Part shown: positions 24,923 to 33,246 of the stretch, one piece after another
Numbering within the stretch: the stretch's first letter is position 1
Layout of the letters: each line of letters starts with the position of its first letter
From: G963668605 sp963668605
GTDB taxonomy: Bacteria; Acidobacteriota; Terriglobia; Bryobacterales; Bryobacteraceae
DNA: 64,000 bases
Assembly: GCA_963668605.1 (NCBI GenBank)
Contig: OY764903.1
Coordinates: 5,456,001 to 5,520,000, forward strand
Direction of reading: 5' to 3'
The notes under the pieces: model-generated
Databases searched by the model: none
Seen by the model: the letters and a program-made list of their open reading frames with translations, nothing else
Told to the model about the DNA's origin: nothing
Program-made: the position numbers and the translations under genes

Positions 24923-25834
24923 ATGATTGAACTTCATCGACGTCACTTCTGCAAAATGGCAGCGGCCGCCAGCCTGTCGACTGGTTTGGCGGCAGCTCCG
25001 CCGGCACTGTGCATATCCAAATACAAGTCTTCACCGGCGGATCGGGATGGCATCGCCGAAGAGGCGCGCCGTCTGACCCGCAAAGCAATCGAAGGTCTAG
25101 GCGGAATGCAGCGCTTCGTCTCCAAAGGGAACATCGTGTGGGTGAAGCCCAATATCGGTTGGGACCGCAGTCCCGAGCAGGCCGCCAACACCAATCCCGA
25201 CGTTCTGGCGGCGGTGATCGAGATGTGCTATCAGGCTGGCGCTAAGAAAGTGCGGGTCAGCGACAACACCTGCAACGCAGCCCAGCGCACCTTCGCACGC
25301 AGTGGGATCCAACAGGCGGCGGAAAAGGCCGGCGCCGAGGTGTTCTTCCTTGACCAGCGCAAGTTCCGCAAGATGGCTATCAAGGGTGGCAAGGTACTGA
25401 AGGAGTGGGAGATTTACCAGGACGTAGTAGAGTCCGACCGCTTCATAAATGTGGCCATTGTTAAACACCACAGCCTCTCCAAATGCACGCTCGGCATGAA
25501 GAATCTAATGGGAGTCGCCGGCGGAGCGCGGAACCGCTTTCATCAGGATGTGGATAATACGCTCGCTGACCTGGCCGGGTTTCTAAGGCCCCACCTGGTC
25601 GTGCTGGACGCGGTCCGCGTTCTCGCCGCGAACGGCCCGGTCGGCGGGAATCTGGCCGACGTGAAGCGTAAAGACATCGTCCTGGCCGGCACCGACCAAG
25701 TCGCTGTAGACGCTTACGGCGCGACGCTTCTCGGCCACAAGCCGGAGGAAATCGGGTTCGTGGCGCAGGCTGCAGCCCGCGGTTTGGGTACTCTGAACTA
25801 CGCTTCGCTGGCGCCGAAGACCCTGGAAATCTAG
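24923..25834 (+). CDS. Tat-exported DUF362-family protein
   Basis: 303 residues. The signal reads RRHFCKMAAAASLSTGLAA. The body matches DUF362: VWVKPNIGWDR, ANTNPDVLAAVIEMCYQAGA, VRVSDNT, IVKHHSLSKCTLGMKNLMG, and the C-terminal LDAVRVL and LAGTDQVAVDAYGATLLG. DUF362 proteins are often linked to ferredoxin modules, but this one lacks the extra cysteine domain, so iron-sulfur proteins encoded next to it may supply electrons. Function unknown. Confidence 0.85.
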   Translation: MIELHRRHFCKMAAAASLSTGLAAAPPALCISKYKSSPADRDGIAEEARRLTRKAIEGLGGMQRFVSKGNIVWVKPNIGWDRSPEQAANTNPDVLAAVIEMCYQAGAKKVRVSDNTCNAAQRTFARSGIQQAAEKAGAEVFFLDQRKFRKMAIKGGKVLKEWEIYQDVVESDRFINVAIVKHHSLSKCTLGMKNLMGVAGGARNRFHQDVDNTLADLAGFLRPHLVVLDAVRVLAANGPVGGNLADVKRKDIVLAGTDQVAVDAYGATLLGHKPEEIGFVAQAAARGLGTLNYASLAPKTLEI

Positions 25835-25840
25835 ATAGCG

Positions 25841-26794
25841 ATGGCAAAACAGAGAACCTCCTGGGTTGTCTGGCTGCGAAGAGTCTGTCAGGCTGCGTTT
25901 CTGATCCTGTTTTTCTGGCTCTTCCTCCAAACCGCCTATCATCCAATCAACAAGACCAATGGTCCGGTCGATCTGTTCTTCGATCTCGACCCGCTGGTGA
26001 CGCTGAACGCATGGCTGGCTTCGCACACTGTGCTCCGCGCCATGCTGCTCTCGCTCGGCACGGTCGTCGTAACCGTTCTCATGGGTCGCTGGTTTTGCGG
26101 CTGGATCTGTCCGTTCGGCGCCCTGCACAACTTGACGACCAGCCTACGCGGCACAAAATCGAAGGCCAAACTGGAAGTGGGCGGATACTCGCGCTGGCAG
26201 AAAGTGAAATACTATCTGCTCACCGGTTTCCTGGCCGCCGGCATCCTGGGTGTCAACGTAGTCGGGTGGCTGGATCCGTTTTCTTTCCTGTACCGCTCGC
26301 TTGCCACTGCCGTCTATCCGGCCCTCAATCGTGCGATCGTTAGCGCGTTCACCGTGATCTACGATCTGAATCCCGGAGTTGGCAGCGTTCGCCTCACCGG
26401 CGTGACCGAGCCTGTTTACGACGTGCTGCGCAAACATTTCCTGGCGGTCGAACAGCCCTATTATTGGGGCGGCGAGTTGATCGGACTGCTGTTCTTCCTG
26501 GTGATCGGGCTGAATTTCTTCCGCGCGCGTTTCTGGTGCCGTTACATTTGCCCGCTCGGCGCGCTGCTTGGCATCCTGGGGAAGAACCCGCTGATCCGCT
26601 TGAAAAAGAACGAGGAACAGTGCAACAACTGCCGTCTCTGCCTGGTGGATTGCCAGGGCGGCGCGAGTCCGGAGAAGAACCAGGACGGCTGGAAGCCATC
26701 TGAGTGTTTCTACTGCTGGAACTGCAAGTCCGATTGTCCGTCACAGGCGATCCATTTCTCTATCACCGTGCCCAAGGAGACGAAGCGGTCATGA
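25841..26794 (+). CDS. NapH-like membrane iron-sulfur protein
   Basis: 317 residues with about five membrane helices and four cysteine motifs: WFCGWICPFGALHN, FWCRYICPLGALLG, CNNCRLCLVDC and CFYCWNCKSDCP. This is the NapH/NosR/RdxA type of quinol-side electron carrier that moves electrons across the inner membrane. No nitrate reductase gene is near, so the partner is more likely the exported redox proteins of this cluster. It overlaps the next gene by ATGA. Confidence 0.9.
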   Translation: MAKQRTSWVVWLRRVCQAAFLILFFWLFLQTAYHPINKTNGPVDLFFDLDPLVTLNAWLASHTVLRAMLLSLGTVVVTVLMGRWFCGWICPFGALHNLTTSLRGTKSKAKLEVGGYSRWQKVKYYLLTGFLAAGILGVNVVGWLDPFSFLYRSLATAVYPALNRAIVSAFTVIYDLNPGVGSVRLTGVTEPVYDVLRKHFLAVEQPYYWGGELIGLLFFLVIGLNFFRARFWCRYICPLGALLGILGKNPLIRLKKNEEQCNNCRLCLVDCQGGASPEKNQDGWKPSECFYCWNCKSDCPSQAIHFSITVPKETKRS

Positions 26795-27534
26795 GCATCG
26801 GAATTCTTCGTTGGCTGCGCCGGTTCGTCAATCCTCCCAAACCAGCGCGCCTGGACCTGAGCAGAAGGGCGGTGCTTGGCGCTGGAGTGGTTGGCCTGAG
26901 CAGTGGGTACCTCCTGCACACTCATCCGCTGGCTGGCCGCAAAACTTTCAGCGCCGCGCTCATCCGCCCGCCCGGGTCCCTTGCCGAAGCCGACTTTCTG
27001 GCCAAGTGTGTGCGCTGCGGCGAGTGCATGAAAGTCTGCCCGACCAATGCCATTCATCCAGCCACTTTCGAGGGCGGCCTGGATGCTCTCTGGTCGCCGG
27101 TGATGAAGATGAACATCGGCTACTGCGAGTACGAGTGCACGCTCTGCACGCAGGTCTGTCCGACCGGCGCGATTCGAGAAATGCCGGTACCGGAGAAGCA
27201 AAAGGTGCGCATCGGCCTGGCTTACTTTGATCGCAACCGCTGCCTGCCCTACGCCTACTCGCGGACGTGTATTGTATGCGAGGAGCACTGTCCCACGCCC
27301 AAGAAGGCAATCTGGTTCGAAGAGGTGCAGGTGCTCAACGCCCGCGGCGATAGGGTGACCGTGAAACAGCCCCGCATAGACGCTGAACTCTGCATCGGCT
27401 GTGGCATCTGCGAGGCCAAATGCCCGCTTAAGGATCAGGCTGGCGTACGCTGCACAAGTGCCGGGGAGTCTCGTAATTCCGACAATAAGGTGCTGCTCAA
27501 TGAGAACGAGGTGAATGCGGGTAGTCCGTATTAA
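26791..27534 (+). CDS. NapG-like exported ferredoxin, four 4Fe-4S clusters
   Basis: 247 residues. A twin-arginine anchor (LSRRAVLGAGVVGLSSGY) precedes four cysteine groups: CVRCGECMKVCP, CEYECTLCTQVCP, CIVCEEHCP and CIGCGICEAKCP. This is the NapG/NrfC arrangement of a periplasmic ferredoxin that takes electrons from a NapH partner, here the gene immediately upstream, coupled by a 4 bp overlap. An upstream in-frame start at 26704 would lie within napH-like coding sequence. Confidence 0.9.
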   Translation: MSIGILRWLRRFVNPPKPARLDLSRRAVLGAGVVGLSSGYLLHTHPLAGRKTFSAALIRPPGSLAEADFLAKCVRCGECMKVCPTNAIHPATFEGGLDALWSPVMKMNIGYCEYECTLCTQVCPTGAIREMPVPEKQKVRIGLAYFDRNRCLPYAYSRTCIVCEEHCPTPKKAIWFEEVQVLNARGDRVTVKQPRIDAELCIGCGICEAKCPLKDQAGVRCTSAGESRNSDNKVLLNENEVNAGSPY

Positions 27535-27723
27535 ACCAGCGGTCGACAAGCGGATCCGCCGTCGCTACGATCACCCACTCCAGCGCTGTTCGGGTCGTTG
27601 CTGTTTTATGGCCGCGCTCCCGTGTTGTTGTCGCGTATCTCACGGAATCTGAAAGCGTAAGCAAGGAAAAATCATCAAATCACAGGATGCCCCCGCTATC
27701 CGTAAGATGATAATAAGTAAAGA

Positions 27724-30192
27724 GTGGCTGTGTTTGTCTGTCTCGTAGTTGGATTTGCCGCTGTCAGCTCCGGACTGATGGCGCAGGTAATCCTGACAGG
27801 CCGCGTCACCAATGACAACAACGCTCCGTTGCCTCAGGCGCGCATCAGCGTCAAGAAGCCGGACGGTACGACCGTGACCCGCACCGCGGATCCCGTAGGA
27901 GCGTTTTCAATCCGCCTTTCCGAGGAAGGCGATTATCGCCTGGGTGTCGATCGCGATGGTTATTTCCGACTCCCGGAACGTGTGTTTCATCTCGCCGAAG
28001 GACCGAACGAGGTCCATCTGATCCTCAGCCCAATGCGCGAAGTTTTCGAAACAGTGGACGTCAGCGCTGCACACTCCACCGTCAGTCTGGAGCAGGTCAA
28101 TCCGGAGCAGAGCATGAGCGCCGCCGAGATGCTCGCAGTACCGTTCCCCGCCTCCAATACGCTCAAAAATGCATTTCGCATCATGCCCGGCGTCGTGCAG
28201 GATGTTCGCGGAGGCGTGCATCTGAATGGCGGCACGGAGGAGCAGACCGTTTTCCTGTTGAACGGATTCAACATCAACGACCCAATCACAGGACGTTTTG
28301 AGAGCCGTATGGGCGTCGAGGCCGTCCAGGCCGTCGACATCGGCAACGGCATCCTGCCGGCGCAGTTTGGCAAAGGCGCGGCGGGCACGATCTCAATCAG
28401 CACGACTCCGGGCGATGACAAGATACGCTATTCGGCCACCAATTTTTTCCCGGGCTTCGAAAGTCACAAGGGCTTCTACCTGGGCAACTGGAGTCCACGC
28501 GTCAATTTCTCTGGACCGATCAGGAAAGGCCGCGCCTGGTTTTCCGACAGCATTACCGTGCAATACGACAAGCAGGTGCTGGAGGAACTCCCGAACGGCG
28601 CCGATAGCATGTCGTCGTGGCGAATCGGCAACTACCTGCACTCGCAGGTGAACCTGACCCCGCGCCAGATTCTCTATGCCGGATTGTTAGTTAACGGATG
28701 GACGGCGCCGCGCACGGGCCTCGGCATTCTCAATCCGCGCGAGACGACGATAGACCGGCGCTCCAATCAGTGGTTCTTCAATATCAAAGATCAATTCTAT
28801 CTGGGGCGCGGATCGCTCATTGAGTTTGGGTATGCGGCCAATCGCACCTATGGACGCGAAATTCCGCAGGGCCATCAGATGTTCCGCATCACGCCGGATG
28901 GAAACTCCGGAAACGCGTATATCGATGCGACTCGCAAGGCCGGCCGCGATCAGTGGCTGCTGAACGGAATTGCGCCCGCGCTCACATGGCAAGGCACACA
29001 CCAACTCAAAGCGGGGCTCGATCTGGATCGGCTGACTTTCTGGCAGAACACGAGTCGCACCGGACTGGAACAGTACGGTCCGGGGGGCTCACTCTCGCGG
29101 CGAGTGTTCTTCATGGGCAAAGGCGAACTGAGCGACTCCAATGTGGAGGTTGCCTCGTATGTGCAGGATTCGTGGAGGTGGAAGCCGAGCATACTTGTGG
29201 AACTGGGCATTCGCTCCGATTGGGATCGGATATTGCGGAGCTGGCAAGCTTCACCGCGAATCGGATTCGCGTGGGCGCCATTTGGCAAGACCCGCACGAA
29301 ACTTTCCGCGGGATACGCAGTTGTTCATGAGGCTACAAGTCTGCGGCTATACTCCAAACCGCTCGATCAGTATTCCGTGACCAACTACTTTGACCCGACC
29401 GGAGCGCTCGCGCGTGGACCTGCCATTACATTGTTTGACTACGGCGCGTCCCGGCCAAAGAGTCCGAGAGCTCAGAACTGGAGCACGGGCTTCGAACAGG
29501 AGTGGGTGAATGGCGCGTCTTTGCGGATGGGGTATCTACGCCGCCGCGGCACACGAGGCTTCACGTACACGGACCGCCTGCCGTACGGGCCGGCGCCCGC
29601 GGAGGTGAGCTTTCAGAGTCCGCACGTGTTCGATGCCGTTTACACACTCGGCAACGACCGGCGTGATGTTTTTGATTCCTTCGAAGTTACGCTTCGCCAA
29701 AGCCTCCGCAAGCAGTACGGTTGGTTGGCAAGCTACACGCGTTCACGCGCGTTGTCGAATGGAGTCGTCGACGTGAACATTGATGACCCGACCACAGTTT
29801 TGAAGAATGTTGGCCCCATGCCCTGGGACGCTCCGCACCGGTTTCTTGGCTGGGCCTATCTGCCATTGCCCTGGAAGGATTGGGCGGTTGCGACGATGGT
29901 GGAAACGCGCTCGGGATTTCCGTTTTCGATTCAAGGTGGCGATGGCGCCGTCCGAGCCGTGAACTCTGAGCGATTCCCGGCGTTTTTCGCGCTGAATCTG
30001 CACGGGGAGCGCCGGTTCGCCTTCCGCGGACACCGCTGGGAGTTTCGCGCGGGTGTGAACAACCTGACAAACCACAGCAATCCGAATGTCGTGAACGGAA
30101 ATATCGATTCGCAGAACTTCATGCACTTCTATGGCGGCCAGCGCCGGAGTGTGAATTTCCGAATTCGCTGGCTGGGCAAGATAACACGCTAG
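27724..30192 (+). CDS. Oar-like TonB-dependent receptor with CarboxypepD_reg domain
   Basis: 822 residues. Signal peptide to about residue 20 (MAQ end), a carboxypeptidase-regulatory Ig-like domain (ILTGRVTNDNNAPLPQARIS; about 22-105), a plug domain (VRGGVHLNGGTEEQTVFLLN, partly GFNINDP) and a beta-barrel to the end (FRIRWLGKITR). Such receptors import large nutrients or peptides across the outer membrane; Solibacter relatives have many. GTG start with a poor Shine-Dalgarno. The stop codon TAG is part of the CTAG at which the insertion sequence entered, so the protein is unchanged but its downstream region is now the element. Confidence 0.85.
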   Translation: MAVFVCLVVGFAAVSSGLMAQVILTGRVTNDNNAPLPQARISVKKPDGTTVTRTADPVGAFSIRLSEEGDYRLGVDRDGYFRLPERVFHLAEGPNEVHLILSPMREVFETVDVSAAHSTVSLEQVNPEQSMSAAEMLAVPFPASNTLKNAFRIMPGVVQDVRGGVHLNGGTEEQTVFLLNGFNINDPITGRFESRMGVEAVQAVDIGNGILPAQFGKGAAGTISISTTPGDDKIRYSATNFFPGFESHKGFYLGNWSPRVNFSGPIRKGRAWFSDSITVQYDKQVLEELPNGADSMSSWRIGNYLHSQVNLTPRQILYAGLLVNGWTAPRTGLGILNPRETTIDRRSNQWFFNIKDQFYLGRGSLIEFGYAANRTYGREIPQGHQMFRITPDGNSGNAYIDATRKAGRDQWLLNGIAPALTWQGTHQLKAGLDLDRLTFWQNTSRTGLEQYGPGGSLSRRVFFMGKGELSDSNVEVASYVQDSWRWKPSILVELGIRSDWDRILRSWQASPRIGFAWAPFGKTRTKLSAGYAVVHEATSLRLYSKPLDQYSVTNYFDPTGALARGPAITLFDYGASRPKSPRAQNWSTGFEQEWVNGASLRMGYLRRRGTRGFTYTDRLPYGPAPAEVSFQSPHVFDAVYTLGNDRRDVFDSFEVTLRQSLRKQYGWLASYTRSRALSNGVVDVNIDDPTTVLKNVGPMPWDAPHRFLGWAYLPLPWKDWAVATMVETRSGFPFSIQGGDGAVRAVNSERFPAFFALNLHGERRFAFRGHRWEFRAGVNNLTNHSNPNVVNGNIDSQNFMHFYGGQRRSVNFRIRWLGKITR

Positions 30193-30210
30193 CGGGAGTT
30201 TCCTACGGCG
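30193..30210 (+). repeat. Left terminal inverted repeat of the IS
   Basis: CGGGAGTTTCCTACGGCG, matching the right end in 17 of 18 positions. It begins right after the TAG stop codon of the TonB receptor. Confidence 0.85.
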
Positions 30211-30279
30211 CGAGTAAGAAGGCGGGGATGTATTGCAGGGTGAAGGAGATAGCGTGGCGTTCCGTATATACCACGCGAC

Positions 30280-31947
30280 TCAATGGATCGCGGGCAGCGC
30301 ACCAAGTGCTCGGGCTAATTTCATCCTGGACGCATCCATTTCTTCGATCTGCAAACGTACGCGCGGCCTGCCCTTGCGGCCAGTCATATCGATCAACCGG
30401 CAACAGCGTACTTCCGCCAACGCTTCCAGCAATCGGCGGGAACTGCCCTCAAATGCTGCTTTCTGTGTAGCGCGCCGGTGCAGCAATGTGACCAGCAGAT
30501 AGGCCGTCACGGACATAAAAGTGTGCACGTGGAGCTTCTGATCGGTCCAGTGAAACTGTGGCCGGGTGGAAAGCATGCGGGGATCCTTCAGATCGCGAAA
30601 CGCAGCTTCCACTTTGGATTGCCCACGATAGGCTTCGATGATTTGCGCTGTGCTCCACTCCGCGCGATCCGTGATTAAGATGCGAAGTCCGAAATAACGT
30701 GTGATCAACCGCTGGTACTCTTGCCAGTCACTCCACACGCAGATCCGCATGGCCCCTTGTTCGCCGGTGTCGATTTTGTAGCCCAGCAAGGAACGCAGAT
30801 ATTGGTGGCCGCGGATTTTCTCCAGTTTCCGTTTGGCCGCCTCGGCGCTCAGTCGCGGACGCTGTCCCAGTTCCTGCAATTCGCGCTGACTCCGCGCCAT
30901 GGACTGATGCAATCCCCGCAATTGCCCCTCATGAAGTTGTGGGCTGAAGACCACCACTACTTCCCGTTGCTTTCCGGCAACCACTCGTTGGACTCGCCAG
31001 GCGCGAACGGCAACACCGTTGGACAAGAGCACTTCCGACAGCTGTCCGGCAGCTTCGGAAAGTAAAGCGAGGTGATTGGAAGGACGAAGCGCCGTGACGT
31101 AATGCAGCATGCCTTCCAGGTTCTGCTTCGACGACGCTCCGGCATCGAAGACCAGGGTGAGCTGCTCGGGTTGGCCGCTCAACGCGCGCAGCCGTTGCCG
31201 GATGGGCTTGAGAAACTCCGCAAACGTCCGCATGTCCGAACGCGCTCCTTCGTACAAACCATGGGCCAACGGCAACTGTGTATCTTGATCGACCACCAGC
31301 GCCAAGCCCATCTGGCGGAGATCGTAGCGGCCTTGTTTGTTGTGTCCGCGCTGGGGCAGTTTCGGACGCAGGTTCGTGCTGGCAATATGGGTATAGAAGT
31401 TAGTCGTGTCATAGGCCAGCGCCTTCAATTGCAGTTGCTCCACGCCGACCACCGCGCGCACCAGTTCCTGTTCGATGACCGCCAACTGGTCCACGGGCAC
31501 GGCGTTCATTTGATCCCAGAAATGCTGGCTCGTCAGATCGGAGGCGGAGAAGTGCATCAACTCGGGCAGGTATGTTGTCTTGGCCCAATCGGCAAAAGCA
31601 CGTTTGCTGCGCGGCGCACAGGCGCGCGCGATTATGGCGGCTGCCAAGGATTGGCCCACGGTCAATGCGTCGCGAACCTGTACCGCGCCATCCGGAGCAA
31701 TGGCGCGGTCGATCCGGCCGGCCAAGTCGAACTCCCGCACCAACTGGTGAAGCGCCGTCACTGCGCCCGCGGAAACCGAAGAGACCCTCACGGGCACTTC
31801 GTTGTGCTGCTGATGAAGCTGCAGGATATCGTCGACGCGACCCAGATGGGCCAGGACGCGAATCGATGGCTGGCCGTCTTTGCGGAACGATTCGACGATC
31901 CGGTAATACCGGATGCCGTGCGATTGGTAGGCTTGAAGCGAAGCCAT
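30280..31947 (-). CDS. IS1634-family (IS4 superfamily) transposase
   Basis: 555 residues with a DDE catalytic core: Asp in ALAYDTTNFYTH, Asp in TLVFDAGASSKQ, Glu in IIEAYRGQSKVEAAFRDLK (E-x6-K). The N-terminus IRYYRIVESFRKDGQP, ... LAHLGRVDDI is typical of IS1634 transposases. Length is normal and uninterrupted, so the enzyme is probably active. Upstream, a GATTGACA/TGTCAATC hairpin (31966-31987) and GTATATAC (31955-31962) may control its expression. Confidence 0.93.
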   Translation of the reverse strand: MASLQAYQSHGIRYYRIVESFRKDGQPSIRVLAHLGRVDDILQLHQQHNEVPVRVSSVSAGAVTALHQLVREFDLAGRIDRAIAPDGAVQVRDALTVGQSLAAAIIARACAPRSKRAFADWAKTTYLPELMHFSASDLTSQHFWDQMNAVPVDQLAVIEQELVRAVVGVEQLQLKALAYDTTNFYTHIASTNLRPKLPQRGHNKQGRYDLRQMGLALVVDQDTQLPLAHGLYEGARSDMRTFAEFLKPIRQRLRALSGQPEQLTLVFDAGASSKQNLEGMLHYVTALRPSNHLALLSEAAGQLSEVLLSNGVAVRAWRVQRVVAGKQREVVVVFSPQLHEGQLRGLHQSMARSQRELQELGQRPRLSAEAAKRKLEKIRGHQYLRSLLGYKIDTGEQGAMRICVWSDWQEYQRLITRYFGLRILITDRAEWSTAQIIEAYRGQSKVEAAFRDLKDPRMLSTRPQFHWTDQKLHVHTFMSVTAYLLVTLLHRRATQKAAFEGSSRRLLEALAEVRCCRLIDMTGRKGRPRVRLQIEEMDASRMKLARALGALPAIH

Positions 31948-32038
31948 TCATTACGTATATACATCGATTGACAGTTGCTTGTCAATCAAGATCTTAAAAT
32001 GTGAAACAGGCACACAGTCGATTGCTAATTCCGTATAT

Positions 32039-32067
32039 ACAAAAGGGAGCGTGATATCCCCTTTTGT
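32039..32067. terminator. Hairpin inside IS, upstream of transposase
   Basis: ACAAAAGGG and CCCTTTTGT form a perfect 9 bp stem with an 11-base loop; T-rich on the 3' arm whichever strand is read. Many insertion sequences carry such structures to block transcription entering from outside. It lies between the right end and the transposase start. Confidence 0.45.
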
Positions 32068-32096
32068 GCCATGATCTTCTGGGGAAGCAGCGCTAT

Positions 32097-32114
32097 CGCC
32101 CTAGGAAACTCCCG
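32097..32114 (-). repeat. Right terminal inverted repeat of the IS
   Basis: Read inward: CGGGAGTTTCCTAGGGCG, one mismatch to the left end. Followed outside by CTAG. Confidence 0.85.
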
Positions 32115-32241
32115 CTAGGCTTGCGCCGGAAATGCTCTTCGTCGAGCCCAGCCTCCGAAGGCATTTCACCCGCAAAGTGATTTGGGCGCTCCTCCAGTTG
32201 CCGGGTGTGGAATGGAGCCCTGGCGGCGTTGTTGGAAGGGG

Positions 32242-32260
32242 AGAGCGGCGCGCTCTTTTC
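32242..32260 (+). terminator. Probable intrinsic terminator, formerly of the TonB gene
   Basis: AGAGCG-GCG-CGCTCT followed by TTT. With the insertion sequence removed it would lie about 125 bases after the receptor stop codon, in the right orientation. It may also affect the convergent restriction genes. Confidence 0.4.
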
Positions 32261-32301
32261 GCAGCGTCATTTAACGCCAGGAACCTCCTCGCATAAGAAA
32301 T

Positions 32302-33246
32302 TCACGCATAAGGCCCGAGAAAGCGAACCCCGTTGAAATGGATTAGGTGAGACGGCGCATCAGCAACCCAGACCTCCGTCTCCCAGGCGATCTTACCCAG
32401 ATATCGTGTCATGGACGCCCGTGATGGAAAAGCCGTCACGTAAACAGGGCCAGCCTTCGAGCTGGCGAACAGCCGCGCAAGTTCATCATGCCGCTTCCCG
32501 TCCACTGGGCCGTGACTCGTCACGGATTCGACCAGCAACAACCATCCCCGTTCCGGGTAATACAGCACCACGTCCGGCATCTTGCCATGACCATCGACCT
32601 CCACACCCAACTCCGCCAGCAGTTTCTTGTCGAAGTATCCCCACTTCTCGCCCGTGTCTCCTGCATAGATGAGAACACCGCCAGGAACAAAGCGCGGCGC
32701 GAATTCCTCGATGATTGCCTTGATGAGTTCGCTGTGATTGCCGGGGCTAAGACGCATCGCCTTGCCAGTTGCCAGCCTAACCGGCAGTTTCCGCATCTCC
32801 CGTGCCTTCGCATATCGCGCGGCCAGCGTCTTCCTGTTTTTGAGGTAAGCCGCGAGGTTCTTGATCCAAGCGGTCGTGCCAAACGTACGCAGCAGTTTCA
32901 GCGCAGCCGGCTCGATCTGATACACCGCCTTTGGACTGTTGACCGCACGCGCGGGGTTGTCTGGATTATAAAGAGCGGTCCCGGCTGCCACCAGTTGATG
33001 TATGCTCTGACGGCGAAACGTCTCGCGCGTGTTCGGCGCATACCGCTTGTCGTAATGATCCCGTGCAAATTGCATCATGGGAGTGATCCCCACGAGCGGA
33101 CTTTTTGCGGCAGCCCAAGATTTCTCTTGCGTCAGATCGAGCAGGGCTAGCAAGCACAACGCCGAACGGTCATTCTGCTGGGCACGCGGCATTCCCAGCG
33201 CACCCAGTACCTGAAGGGCATCAGCGATCTTATTTCCCTCTGCCAT
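32302..33246 (-). CDS. BsuBI/PstI-type type II restriction endonuclease
   Basis: 314 residues from the ATG at 33246, chosen because AAGGTGG lies about nine bases upstream (an ATG at 33267 has none). The C-terminal half matches the BsuBI/PstI family: FVPGGVLIYAGDTGEKWGYF, GKMPDVVLYY, LLLVESVTSHGPVDGKRHDE, then IAWETEVWVAD and HFNGVRFLGPY. The PD...E region is the nuclease centre. Relatives cut CTGCAG; specificity here is inferred. Length agrees with BsuBI (about 316). Its start overlaps the methyltransferase gene by 17 bp. Confidence 0.92.
   Translation of the reverse strand: MAEGNKIADALQVLGALGMPRAQQNDRSALCLLALLDLTQEKSWAAAKSPLVGITPMMQFARDHYDKRYAPNTRETFRRQSIHQLVAAGTALYNPDNPARAVNSPKAVYQIEPAALKLLRTFGTTAWIKNLAAYLKNRKTLAARYAKAREMRKLPVRLATGKAMRLSPGNHSELIKAIIEEFAPRFVPGGVLIYAGDTGEKWGYFDKKLLAELGVEVDGHGKMPDVVLYYPERGWLLLVESVTSHGPVDGKRHDELARLFASSKAGPVYVTAFPSRASMTRYLGKIAWETEVWVADAPSHLIHFNGVRFLGPYA

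Larger units (their letters stand above)
30193..32114 (-). mobile_element. Complete IS1634-like insertion sequence (1922 bp)
   Basis: Ends are inverted repeats CGGGAGTTTCCTA(C/G)GGCG with one mismatch in 18. CTAG lies directly outside both ends (30189-30192 and 32115-32118). It may be a 4 bp target duplication or, being palindromic, part of the ends. One intact transposase gene fills most of the element. Subterminal GTATATAC palindromes lie 72 and 75 bases from the two ends. The intact ends and gene suggest recent insertion. Confidence 0.88.

Noticed and set aside
27535..27723. tRNA or small RNA in the gap before the TonB receptor
   Set aside because: No cloverleaf could be folded and no T-loop consensus was seen.
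30260..32042. Direct repeat TTCCGTATATAC near both ends of the insertion sequence taken as a target duplication
   Set aside because: The true ends are the CGGGAGTTTCCTA inverted repeats further out; the repeats are internal.
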